42,604 nt of DNA from Patescibacteria group bacterium (GTDB taxonomy: Bacteria; Patescibacteriota; Microgenomatia; UBA10105; UBA927), in NCBI GenBank assembly GCA_018821245.1, contig JAHJMO010000030.1, positions 1 to 42,604 of the forward strand, read 5' to 3'. The notes below the pieces were generated by a model, which saw nothing but the letters and a program-made list of their open reading frames with translations, was not told the DNA's origin and made no database searches. Below, one piece after another: positions 22,301 to 34,300 of the stretch (position 1 is the stretch's first letter; each line of letters opens with the position of its first letter). Both the position numbers and the translations under genes were made by a program.

Positions 22301-25300
22301 CCGGCGGAATGTACTGTATAGCAGCACGTATTGCAGGATTTTTTTCTACTTGTCCCGTCAGTTTAAGAATGTCTGGCTCCGATACGCCGGCATGCAAAAA
22401 ATCAACAATGTTTTTCCAAAACGCCTTCTGATCAGGAGGCAAAAGATTCAACACGTCATCCGATATGGACTCTGTGAGTTTATTATTTACTATAACCGAC
22501 AAATGCTGCTCGGATGTTTCATCTTGAATTACAGTCGCAATCATCTCATTTGCTGTTGTCTTATCGGCAAGAGACTGTTGGAAATAGGTGAATCCGTCGT
22601 CTAATTGAAGCCGCCAGTATAAAGTTGGTGCTGTGTGATAGTAGACAGTCCAAAATGCCTTCTGGTCAGGAGGTAAAAGCGCTAATATTTCATCTGAAAC
22701 TGTAGTGAAATTATGTATAATAGCCGGTAAGGTCCCCTTTTCCGTCTGATCCCGTATCACCGTCGCAATCATCTCATTTGCTGTCGTCTTATCGGCAAGT
22801 GACTGTTGGAAATAGACATATCCGTCAGACTGTGTAAGCCGCCATTGTAAAGCTGGTGCCGTGTGATAGAAAACGGTCCAAAATGCAATCTGTTCAGCAG
22901 GCAGAAGCCGCAGGACATCATCTGACACGATCCCAAAGTGATTGAAAATCCTATTCGCCTGCCCCTTTTCCGTCTCATCCCGTATGATGGTTGCAGATAT
23001 TTCTGTTGGTGATTTTCCGGCAAGGGATTGCTTGAAATAGGCGTATCCTTCCTGATCCTGAAGCCGCCATTGCCACATGTCGTTGTTTTTGTATGCATCC
23101 CAATATAGTTTTTGTTCGGGCGGAAGAAGCGCTAATATTTCCTTTGACAGCGTATCAAAGCGATATGCTAAATCTAAAATATGTCCATTTAGAATTTCAT
23201 CTTGAATAATTAGTGCAACCTTCTCATTATCTGTTTTTCCGGCGAGAAACTGCTGATAATATGCAAATCCCCCATCTTGGCGAAATTTCCATTGGAAGTT
23301 TGTATTTTCTACATAAAAACGGACAAAATCCTGTTGAGCTGGGGACAGATACGGTATGATATCTTTGCCATATATCCGTAAAATCTCACCATGCTCTCCT
23401 GTTTTGTCATTCACAATATCGGCGGATATGAGCTCTACAATGCGCTGGTTCAGAATCGGCACCGTCTGTTCAAGCGGCACAAAATGTAATAATTTTACCA
23501 ATTCATCTATATTTAATGAGACTGTTTGAACAATCCGCTCGAGTGCGGCAATATCAACGGTACTTCGATTAACACCATAATCCGCTTCTAATAAAATATC
23601 TTGAGGTGTCAACCATGTCATAAATAAGTTTTGTATAATCGAGTCGTATTGATACATATACCTACGAAGGCCGGCGTACTTCTTTGCACTCCGGTCAATA
23701 TTCCGCCTGTTCGCATAGAGAACAAGAAGATTTTCCGGATTTTTCTTTGCGTAATCGGTAAAATATTCAAGCGCGTCCTTCCGTGCGTGAGGTAATAATG
23801 ATGCCACATATTGCTCAACCGATGCTTGCACCTGATCCGCCGTTAATATATCATTTCTATCTTCTAATCTGATTTCATGCCCTGTATAGCTCATGTAATA
23901 TCCGAGAATAGAAACAAGTTGTTGCAGGTCTTCTGGTTGTAATGACTGCATCAACCGTTTTTTTAATGAATCAGACAACGGATTCCATAAGATATACTGA
24001 CTGATGAAGTTTATCCGTTCGGATCGAACCCGTGACGCAACGGATCCGCCTCCGTCATTAACAAACAAACGGTCAAGAATCGATGAAATATTATCATAGG
24101 GACTGGCAGAAAGAAGTGATTGGAGTGAAGCGGCGTATTGATGAAATAGCCGTAAAGCATCCTCCGGAGTCTCCTGTTCCCAGTTCGTCACCATCATCCA
24201 TCCTAAAATAGCATCCTGTTGCTCCCGGGATAATCCGGCTAACGCATCCGGCACACGAAGGAGCGGTAAAAATGAAGTAAGTGAATCTGCCGAATCGCTC
24301 TCCAATTCCATTGCGCGCGCTACGCCAAAGTGCACCATATTGGACGGATACGCTACCAGCGCATCAAGAACAGCAGAGGGATTTTGTGAACGGAATAACA
24401 GTTCTAGAATATTTTTATAGGTATTCCAATTTTGAAATCGAACCGATTTATTAACATCCCTACTGGAATCGATTGTGATTTCTTTTATAAACGCATTCAA
24501 CCTTTCCACGTGTTCCGGCGTAACATGCAAAAATGCCCGCGCCAAATCAGGCTGTACACGTAATGATTCAACATATAATGAGGTATTGTGATCATAATTA
24601 TCTACAAAAATTGCCTGTATTGCTGACTTTGCTGCTGAGTAATTATCCGCATTGACTAAAATATTCAAAAGAATATATCTTTGTTGAGGATACACTCCAA
24701 ACATTTGGTCCATCACCGAAAGGATATCTTGCATCCGGTCATCAGGAAGCATACGAACCTGTTCTATGCTATGTTCAGGATGTTCCGAGAGCAAAATATA
24801 GAGAAGTGCAGCTTCTCGATATGAATGGTAGGTATATGAATAGCGGGGGTCTTGTTGGATAAATTTGTTAATTATAGGTTCGATTTTTGGTAGGAGTGTG
24901 CTCATGGCTTTTATGCCATCCGGGTTTATCTTATCCGCGAGCAATAATTCATCAAGAAGTTGATTAAAATCATATTCAGGGGGTAATATCCTTACGCGTC
25001 TGTACTGCCAGAACCTGAGTGTCCGCACCACCTGGCCAAGCGCTTGTGCGTTATCATTGATTGTCGAAAAATATTCCGGGGACGTTGTATCAAAAAGGCC
25101 TGCAGTTAAGTCATGAGGAATTGATTGCTGTTCAAAACGATCAATAATTGAATTAAATTGGCTCATATATTCCGGTATATTCGCAATATCCCGCCATGAG
25201 ATGTTAAAAATGTTTTTCATGGCTGGTATATAGCTATACCCACCCCCATTAACATTTTGAAAAGCCCGGCTAAAAATTTCCGGATGAAGTTCAATAAGTG

Positions 25301-28300
25301 ATGCAATGGTATTGATTTGAGAATTGCTTAATTCATAAAATATCATTTTGGTAAAATCATATTTTTCTTTGAAGAAAATAGTACGGATACTATTTGTCGG
25401 AACGTGTGTATCGATGAAATCCAAAACGCGAAGCATTTGCGAATGCGACAAGTCAGTTCCGTTCGTGTCCCAAAAATCAAATGAGCTGTCATACTCTCCT
25501 TTCATGTTCACCAAAAATATTAGTTTTCGTGCCGTAGACAATCCGTCGCGAAACGATGCGTGATCATCAACGATAAAATCGCAGTAGTCCTGCATGCTGG
25601 AAAAGTATTCTTCGCCGATGCCCTTCTTCTGCAATGTCTTCTGAAGCGACTTGATTGTTGCTTTATACGGATAGTAATAAACCATTTCCATAATAAATCG
25701 CGCCAGAATACGAGGTGTTTTTATCAGTGCCGTTTTTGTGTCTAAACCTCTTGTTTGATCAATAAAATAATAAGGAAGTTTCCTTCGGAGTGACGTTACT
25801 AGTGATGTCATTAACTTATTCCATGGGGATTGGTTCGTTTGAGGTTTTTGAAGTGTTTCTACTGCACCAAGTATCGTGGCATCTATCGCTGTTTGTTCCT
25901 CCTCTGTCGGGCTGCGACCAGCCATGAGCGCTTTATATTTCTCTGACTTTTGAACAAGTTCAATAAAATCCTCTATCCGCTCCGGTTTAGTAATCTCACT
26001 TACCGCCTGTGCATCCCATACTTCCTGTACAATTGCCGGAAGTTGGGTAGTATCTACCGTTGTTTGTGTCTTTTCTGACCCACTCAATCCCTCATTCTCC
26101 GCCAGCTGGCGGATACGGGCTGGCAGGCTATTTCGTAGTTCTTGCCCTGAGCGAAGTCGAAGGGCATCAAACAGTACAGGAAGCGTACCTCTAGTACGGG
26201 TCTCCGGCCACCATTTGTAAATGGTAGCGTTCGCAAGGTTCTCAAACCACTGCGCCGGACCGGAACCGATAAGGTCGTTCTTTTTCGGCGCAACGGGCGC
26301 GACAGGCTGTTGTTTCGGTATCGCTGCTAATCTCTTATCTTCTACAATATTTCCCACCTCATCGCGAAGAACTTGATAATTTTCTGTGAGGCTTAAATCT
26401 TCGTCATATACGAACGGATCCCCCTTTTTCCCTTCTTCTGTCTGGTTATATTCAGAGATTAACGTAAACAGTTGACGTTTTGCCTCTTGTGGGCTTTGCA
26501 CAATGACCGGCTCGATAGCTGTTATTCTCGCCAAAAACGCGGTATCTACTACGGAATTTCCCGGTTTTGCCATCGCCCCATCCGGGGCGGGTTGTTTTAT
26601 TGCCGTGTTGTGTGCCACGATTCCGTTGCCAAGAAATGTATGTGTGCCTTCAACCTCGATATCATAGACCTGTTCGCGGCTGCTTTTTTTGATAGAGATA
26701 ATTTCTTCAAATGCTAATTTTCCGTCGTTATCTACTGTCGCAATCTCGGTCTTTGGTTTTAGAAAACGTATCTTCGTCCAAGTATTATCGTAAAATTTTC
26801 CTATTATTTGCGGTGAGGCAACGCCATATCTTGACATTTCATCAATAAACATGATATAAAGACGCTGGAGGGCTTGACGTTGAAGGGTATCCACTCCCTG
26901 ACGTCGGTGAGATAGCCGAGAGACAGCGTCCCCCTCTTTTTTGTGGATTCCGCCGTCTGCCCCTAACCAGACAACCGAATAAAAATGTTTAATTCCGCCG
27001 TTTATTGACCGGATAACTACTCTCACCTTGATCCCGTCTACAACTTCAGTTATTGCCCAATAGTCTGTTTTTTCTCCATTTGCTGTAAGAGATTCCCGCT
27101 GTGTGACCGTTTTTGCCTGACGAATCGCTTGCTCTACTTTCGGCAGCGCCATGATGCGAGACATAACATTAAGTTTGCTTTTCTTTTCATGCACAATATG
27201 TTCGAATCCTTCCCTGCTGAATTCTACCCATGATTTCATGGCTGGTGTTTTAATGCGGCGCCCAGCTAGCAACTGGAAATAAAATCTACGACCATAAGAT
27301 TCTACAGTTTCGAATGTTAAATCATAAAGAAAATTACTGTCTACATTTTTGGTTTGACGCACTAAATACGGATGTTCGCTGGTCGTTTTGATGGACTTTC
27401 CGGAAGTCGTGGTCAATTCCCAAACCGTCTGCACGCCTTTTTTGAGCAATTTATTGACCCGCGCAACTGCAAATCGTCCGGTCGCTTCGTCCAGCGACAC
27501 TATTTCATCGCCCGGCTTAATTTCGTCAATGCGTACGTCTTCAAAGTCGTCTGGCTCCCAGCCGCCTGATACTTTTGACTTTTGACTTTTGACTTTTGAC
27601 TTCCTGCGTCTTCGCAGGAGCGTATCTCCGGTCACACACTCGGCGATCGGCAGAGTGCTTTCAACCGGCGCCGCGCCTCTCTCCGGTGCTTTTTGTCCTG
27701 GTTCAACCGCCGCGGCACCCGGAGCGGGAGGTTCTTGGTCAGAAGGATTCGGACTGTAATTATCTGGATATGCAATCTTTAGCGGATTGGCAATAACTCC
27801 ATTAAAAATGGTATTTGGTAGAATGTCCAACGTTTTTCCTAATTTTATTTTCATCGCATTTCTTTTTATGTCTCGAAGCGCCTTTCCGCCATTGACCTCG
27901 CGGATGAGAGAGAAAGCCAACGTCGGATCCATTCGAACTGCTTCAAGAAATGCTTGTGCATCCTCATTTGGCATCACAAAAATAAAATGTGTATCCAGTG
28001 GACGGCCGCCAGCATACTCGAAAGAAGAAGTGCGAACAACAACGGCTGTCAAATTTTTTGCTTCACTCTCATCAAGTTTCATCTTAGTCATAGCGTCAGA
28101 GTAAGAAAGAGGAATAAGGGTCATAGCAGAAAATCCTTCATACATTAATCCATCGTATTGTTCAAAAACTCCTTGAGTAAGCGATGTCAGATCAAAAAGA
28201 TTTTGTCGTATTTTCCCCTCTCTCCCTGTTCGAACAAAACCACCGTCGTTGTATTGGGTAATAAGTTCATATGTAACGTTTTCAGCTAATTGTTTTATAT

Positions 28301-31300
28301 CTAGAGCCGCTGGCGGGGCGGGTGTCGACGCTGACTCCTTTAATTTTTGTGTTGCTTCATTGATGGCAGTAAGAACGTCCTGGAGCGGTTGTAGACCATT
28401 CACAGCAGGGAATATCGCGCCAAGTCCGCTGCCGGAAAGAATCGAATTACTGATGTAGTCAAACAGTGTTTGTTCTTTTTGATGTGTTTTTACTGCTCCG
28501 ATAAGCCGATTGGAAACCGTCCGGATAAGTGCTGCCATATCTGTTGCTCGTGTGGAAAACACTTCCGGAAGCGCAGTAATCCCTTTACCCCGAAGTTCAG
28601 TAAATGCTTCCTGAACCTTTTGTATTGCATCTTGCAGCGCTTTTTGATCAGGTGAAGTTTCTGGTTGTGGCGCTGGTTGAGCTGGTGCAATAACTTTCTC
28701 AATTACTTGAGCCCCTTGATTCAATAGCTGGTTTTGTACATCAACCGATCCTTTCTTTTGATCATAATATTGCACTGTTACTGTGCTTCCCTCTATAGTA
28801 CTTAAGACGTGACCTTTCACCTTTTTGTCTGCGTTATCCGCATAATCAATGTTAATAAGCCGACCATTTTCTGATGTTTCGCCTCCCATACTGATATGCC
28901 CATAGTCTATTCCTGCGATTTTCGTTCCCCGTTGTTGTGCTTGTACATCAAGCTGATTAATTAAATTATTTATGCGTTCTTCTGCTTTCCGCGTTTTGGT
29001 TCCGATCGTATCCATAGAAAATTTCCACACCCCTTCCTCTTTATTCCAAAGTGGACCGGTATCATATTTTATGGATGTTTTTATCCCGTTCTGCTGCACG
29101 GTCCAAGAAGTTGCAAATAGTCGCTTAATAGTGTCATATGCTTCCGTACCTCCTTTTCGAATTCTAGACTCAAGGAGGTCAAGCGCATCTAAACCGGTAA
29201 ATCCGTCCTCTACTTCAACTAGATTTCCGTCCACATCCGTTATCGGAAGTGTGTGCATCTTTAACCGTTCGTTGACAATGGCATAAAGTTTCCCCTTTGT
29301 TTGAGCAAGAGTAGCAAACCGCAGCAATAACGGGTGGCTCTGTATTCTTGAAAGGTCGTTTAGATCAACGCCATTTACCCCTTTTGATGAATCATAGGTT
29401 ATCGGTATTCCCAATGCGTCAAGAACCATCTTCCCACCGTCGCTCAACCATGCGACATATGCTTCTTTCGCGGCATCTACACCAAACTCACTGGCATACG
29501 ATTGCAAATAAAACATAAAAAGAACTTTTATATCGTGGTTGCCGAGAATGAAAATGCTTTCACCTTTCTCAACGGCATCAAGCCACAAGGAAAACTTTTC
29601 GGGGAATATTTTTGAGTCAAAATTCTTTAAATTCGCTTCCTTAACATCTAAAATATCGCCTAAATACACTGCTGTTTGCCCACTCTCAGGCGTCTCAATA
29701 TCTCCGTGTTGATCGCCAAAGGTGACGGATTTTTTGAGATAGTAAGCATGTTGATCTTCCGCTATAATCGATCCGGCCGGGGTAGTAGACGACGGTTTTA
29801 CGCCCTGCTTTACCTTCTCTCTTAAATCAGTACGTAACGCCTGCAGATCGGTTAAACCCATTTCGGTAAGGTCATCAGACAAAACTACGCCGGACAGTGC
29901 AGGGTCTTTCAATAGCGCCTGAATCTCTCCTATTGCTTTTTCCCGTTGTTGCTGAACGTCCAGAAGCCGTGACGCATCATCGAGTGCCTTTTGCACACGA
30001 CTGTTTACATCCCCTGCTTTGTATAGTTTTTGAACAAATCCGGCCGGAGGAACTGCATCAATCAATATCGCACGGACGCGTTCTATACCACTTTTATCTA
30101 CAAATTCGCTCTGCTGTATCCCCTCAACAATCAAATCTCCTAATCGTTTTCCCAAAGTACTTATTCTTCCAATTGCATTTTGCGAAATAGTAAGCGGTTT
30201 AATCGTAACACCCTGTTGTCTTACTGTATCAAGCAGGTCTGTTAGTTGCTTTTGCGCAGTAAACACTTTCTGCGCTTTGGTAAGCAATATGAGTGCTTTG
30301 TCTAATTTCTCTTGAGCGGTTTTAAGGTTTATTCTCGCTTCCTCAATGGGAACTGCTCCTATAGCTTGAATCTGTTTTTCTAAATCATTCTTGCTTGCAA
30401 TAAACTGTGATAGTCCAAATTGAGTTGTCTGAATATTCGTATCAACTGCCGTTATTTCCTCGAGCACAGTATTCAAATCCGCTTGCAATTTCGCAAGCTG
30501 GTTTTTCGTCTCTATTGAAGCAATGGCCAATGCAGTAATCATATTTGATAACGGCCGCGCGGAAACGTTCAGATTTACTCCTTGAGGAACGCCTGTTGTC
30601 ATCGCAATACTCGTCTTTTTCTCACCCGGAACGTTTTGCGTAAAAAATCTTCCTCTATTTTGCCCTTTACCGGATTTCTTTGCGTATGATTCTGAAAGCC
30701 CGCCGTCAATATTAAGAACACGAGTATCACCCTTATTGTTCGTAAGCTCTCCCGGGGATGGGTTATTTTCAGAATGACTGTGAATAAGCTGTTTCACTCC
30801 ATATGTCGTTAACATTGTTTTAATATTCTGATCGTTTTCTTCGGTAAACTCGTAACCAACAATTTCATCTTTCTTTTTTATTTCGTTATATTTATATATA
30901 GGCGTAACAAATGCATATCTCTTTGTTAATTTTCTCATCAAATCACGTATATCTTCCAAATTGCCTTGCGTAAGGATTGATTTTACTTTGTTATTCACCT
31001 CACTTACTGTTTTTCCGAAAGAAGTGTAAAACATCGTATCACTGTGCATATAAAGTTTGTCCGCTTGAATCGTCATTGCGTCTAAATTCATTATCCAACG
31101 AGCGAGATCCGGGCGTTCGTAGAGATATAACAAATCCGCGGGACTTATTCCCGGCTTCATTCCGGTATCAGCGGCTTCTTCCGCAATCCGCTTTTTATCC
31201 TGTCTTGGATTTGCGCGCACCATCTCTACCATCTTCCAATACGCATAAATCGCATTGACATCATGATTGCCCAAAAGCACTTTCACTTTCGGCGTCCCGT

Positions 31301-34300
31301 CCGGCAAATTTCCCGCCTGCTTTTGCAATTGCATAATCCTCTCTGCTGTCTGCGCGCTCAATACGCCAGTTGGTGAACGGTCAAACAAATCGCCCGTGAG
31401 AAGAAGCATGTCTGTCGGACCGCCTATCCAGTTGCCATTCCTGTCCACCAAAGGCTTTGCAATGCGCTGACCGTTTTCGTTTGTTGTTTGACCGCTCAAA
31501 AGACGAACAAGAGCATTCCAGTCGCCATGTACATCGCCAATTGCGGTAATATCTTTCTGTTTAGCCGGGTCTATCGCTGTAGATATTTTTAATCGCGAAG
31601 ACGTCATGTGCCGGGCGATAAACCACTCCGGATTGATCAAAGACGCAATATCACTGCTGTAATTAGTTGCCCCTTCCGTATCATTGGCAAATTCAGGATA
31701 TCCCGACTGTAGTTTATTGACTGTACTTGCATAATTATATGAAGAAATTTGTCTTTGAATTACTTGCACTACCCGCGATTTGGCGGTTGCTTCATCAATT
31801 CCTTTTTGTTGATTGATAATGCTTGCTTCTTGACGGACTGCGTCATCGATTTTCTTGTCCAATTCGCCAATAATTTGTCCCAGAACCTGCTGGGCTCGTG
31901 TCGCCTGTTGTTGTTCCGTAACAACATTTCCTGCTGTACTGTTTGCTTTCTGAAGATCCCGGATTTGCCCGGTTATAGCTTTTTCCCGTGACTGATACTG
32001 TTGAATTTGTTTATTAAACTGATCTATTCTGGCTTGTGCATCAGCAATCTGTTTTTGCACAGTTGCTGCTTGTTGGTTCAATTCATCTGTTTGCTTGATT
32101 GTTTGCTCATAGTTTGCAAGTGTGGCTTGTGCATCGTTTACCTGCGCGGTCAAATTTTGTACTTCTAATTTTGCATCTTCATACGCTTGCGTTAATGTTT
32201 GAATATGTAAAGATTCAGCTTCTGCTTTTGTAGGCGGCAACGTAGCTTTTTCCGCTTCGACAGGCGCTACTGGCTCTTCCGCTGCCGGCGCGGCGGCCGG
32301 CGCTTCAGCTTTAGACTCCAACTCAACAACTTTAGCCGCAACCCATACGTCATACACGTCCTGAGCAACTTCTGCGGGCTTGGGAACAGCAGAAACCAGG
32401 GATGTTCTGATGGCGGCGGCGTCTCCACCCTCGGCAAGTGCGGCAGCACCCGCAGCAACGATAGTGTCAGGCGCGGTTAACCGGCTGTCTAAATTCCCTA
32501 TGTCTTTGACAAGAGCGTCAACTTCCACCCGTACGGCATCTGCGGCTGTAACTGCCGGTTCAAGCGCCTTCAGACTGGTAAATTCTGCGGCTGTTTCAAA
32601 CGCGGCGGCCCGATCACGAATAACTTTGTTTGGATTAATTCCTTTCAAAAGATCCCCTATCAGCACCGCCCGCTGTGAAGTTACATAATCTGCAAAAGCT
32701 TGCCGCGCTTCCGCAATTTCTGTGGCTTTTGCCCTGGCTTGGGCTAATAACCCCTCTATCATAGTCGCAACTGCATCTTGGTCTTCTTTCCCAACGGCAC
32801 CGACTGCAACGGGCTCCAAAATATTTCGTGCAGCGGCTACATTAACCGCATTATTCAAATCCGCGTCCTTCAAAAGCTCCCGGGCCGCATTCGCTATCGC
32901 GGTCTGACGTACATCACCTGCTTGGGATGAAGGCGCCTGCGCGCGCGGCAGGAAGAAGTGACCGGCTGTCCTAGCCATATCGTACCAATTGAATACGGTA
33001 GCCGGTGGAAACACCGCAGGCAGGATCGAACGCGTCAGGAGCCATCGCGTGGTTTCTGCCCAGCCGTATTTACTGAATGCATATTCTTTATTAAATAGCT
33101 TGCCGCCCCGCCCCAGCCCAAACGGCGTTGCGTTGGTCCACAGTCCGATATTTTCCCTTCCGCCGAACACCTTCCGTAACCCTGTCGTTTCCTTCTCTAC
33201 CCCCATTTGGGAAAGCTCCTCGTCCGTCGGCTTGCCGTTAAGCCACTTCCACGCGGCCAAAGGCGCTTTTATGACACCTTCTGCGCGCTCGCTTTTGGCC
33301 CAATTCCCGATCGCCTGACCGGTCCCAAAGAACCGCTTCCGCACCGCACTCACGCTTTCTTTTGGCGCAGCAACCGCCCCGCGTACATTTTTGACAAAAT
33401 TGCGTCCTGCCTGCAGAACCCGATTCACAACCTCTGCCTGCGTTGGTCTTGCTTTCCACCATTCTATATTCCGTGCATCACTCTTCAGCCAATTTCTAAT
33501 AGCTTCCGGTCTACTGGTAATCCACTCGCGAACGGACATTCGCTGTTGAGATGCCGACGCTGGTGCTGTCGGAGTTGTCGTTTGCGCTTTCGCCGCCGCG
33601 ATCGCCGCATCGATAACCGGAGAGGAAACAGCCGCCAACACATCGGCCGGTACAAATGTCATGGTATTCGCAACCCTATATTCCTCCAGCGCATCGATTG
33701 CGGCTGTTTTCGCTGTATCTATTTGCGGTTCTTGATCCAGAATGTTAATGTCTGTTATAGTTTGTTGTGCTTGTTGTTGGGTTAGAGCATCTACTACTGC
33801 AGTTTCATAATTTACTACAGCCTGCACCGCATTCTTGCCGGCCTCTGTGGTCACATCCACCGTTACCTTCGTTTCGTCCGTGCTTAAACTGTCGCCCAGC
33901 CGCGCCGCCGCGTCCTCACGAACTGTGCTCTCAAACTCTTCCTTGCTCTGCTGTGCCTCTGTTACAGCCTTTTGCGCCGCTTCAAAATCAACCTTCGCTT
34001 GTGCTACCGCGGCGGGATCCGATGGCTCCTGACGCGTTACCTGCGTATCTGCTGTCACCTCCGCTCCGCCGGCCGCAAGAACATCTGCTTTAGTTTGATT
34101 ACCTGTATACCCGTCAGGAGCGATAACATAGGTATTGTTATCAAAATCAAATACAACATCGGCAGCGTTCGTTATCGCCTTTCCGCCGGTTTTTGGTATT
34201 CGCAGGACTAACTGATCGGGACTTTCTATTTTTACCGCACCAATTGTATCTCCTACGTTAAATTGGCTCGTCGGAAGTGTAACAGCTGCATAAGCTTTCA

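Larger units (their letters stand above)
26066..26606 (-). other. linker region after intein 1
   Basis: Residues about 5329-5508. The C-extein starts with Thr, then a Pro/Gln-rich tract, a helical segment and the two in-frame dispersed elements at 26099-26164. No catalytic motif is visible. Confidence 0.4.
26607..27638 (-). other. intein 1 (344 residues)
   Basis: Residues 4985-5328. Block A is CVTGDTLL with catalytic Cys1 (codon 27636-27638). A later splicing-domain strand reads DEIKPGDEIVSLDE. Block B is TTSEHPYLV (H5073). Block F is VYDIEVEGTHTF, and block G is NGIVAHN followed by Thr+1. Cys1, TxxH, penultimate His, terminal Asn and a Thr nucleophile are all present, so splicing is expected. 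No LAGLIDADG is present; a nuclease-like domain fills the insert position. A period-7 repeat interrupts the segment after block A. Confidence 0.9.

Noticed and set aside
27240-27340. LAGLIDADG endonuclease in intein 1 (FQLLAGRR)
   Set aside because: Only LLAG matches by chance. There is no second motif and the surrounding pattern differs.
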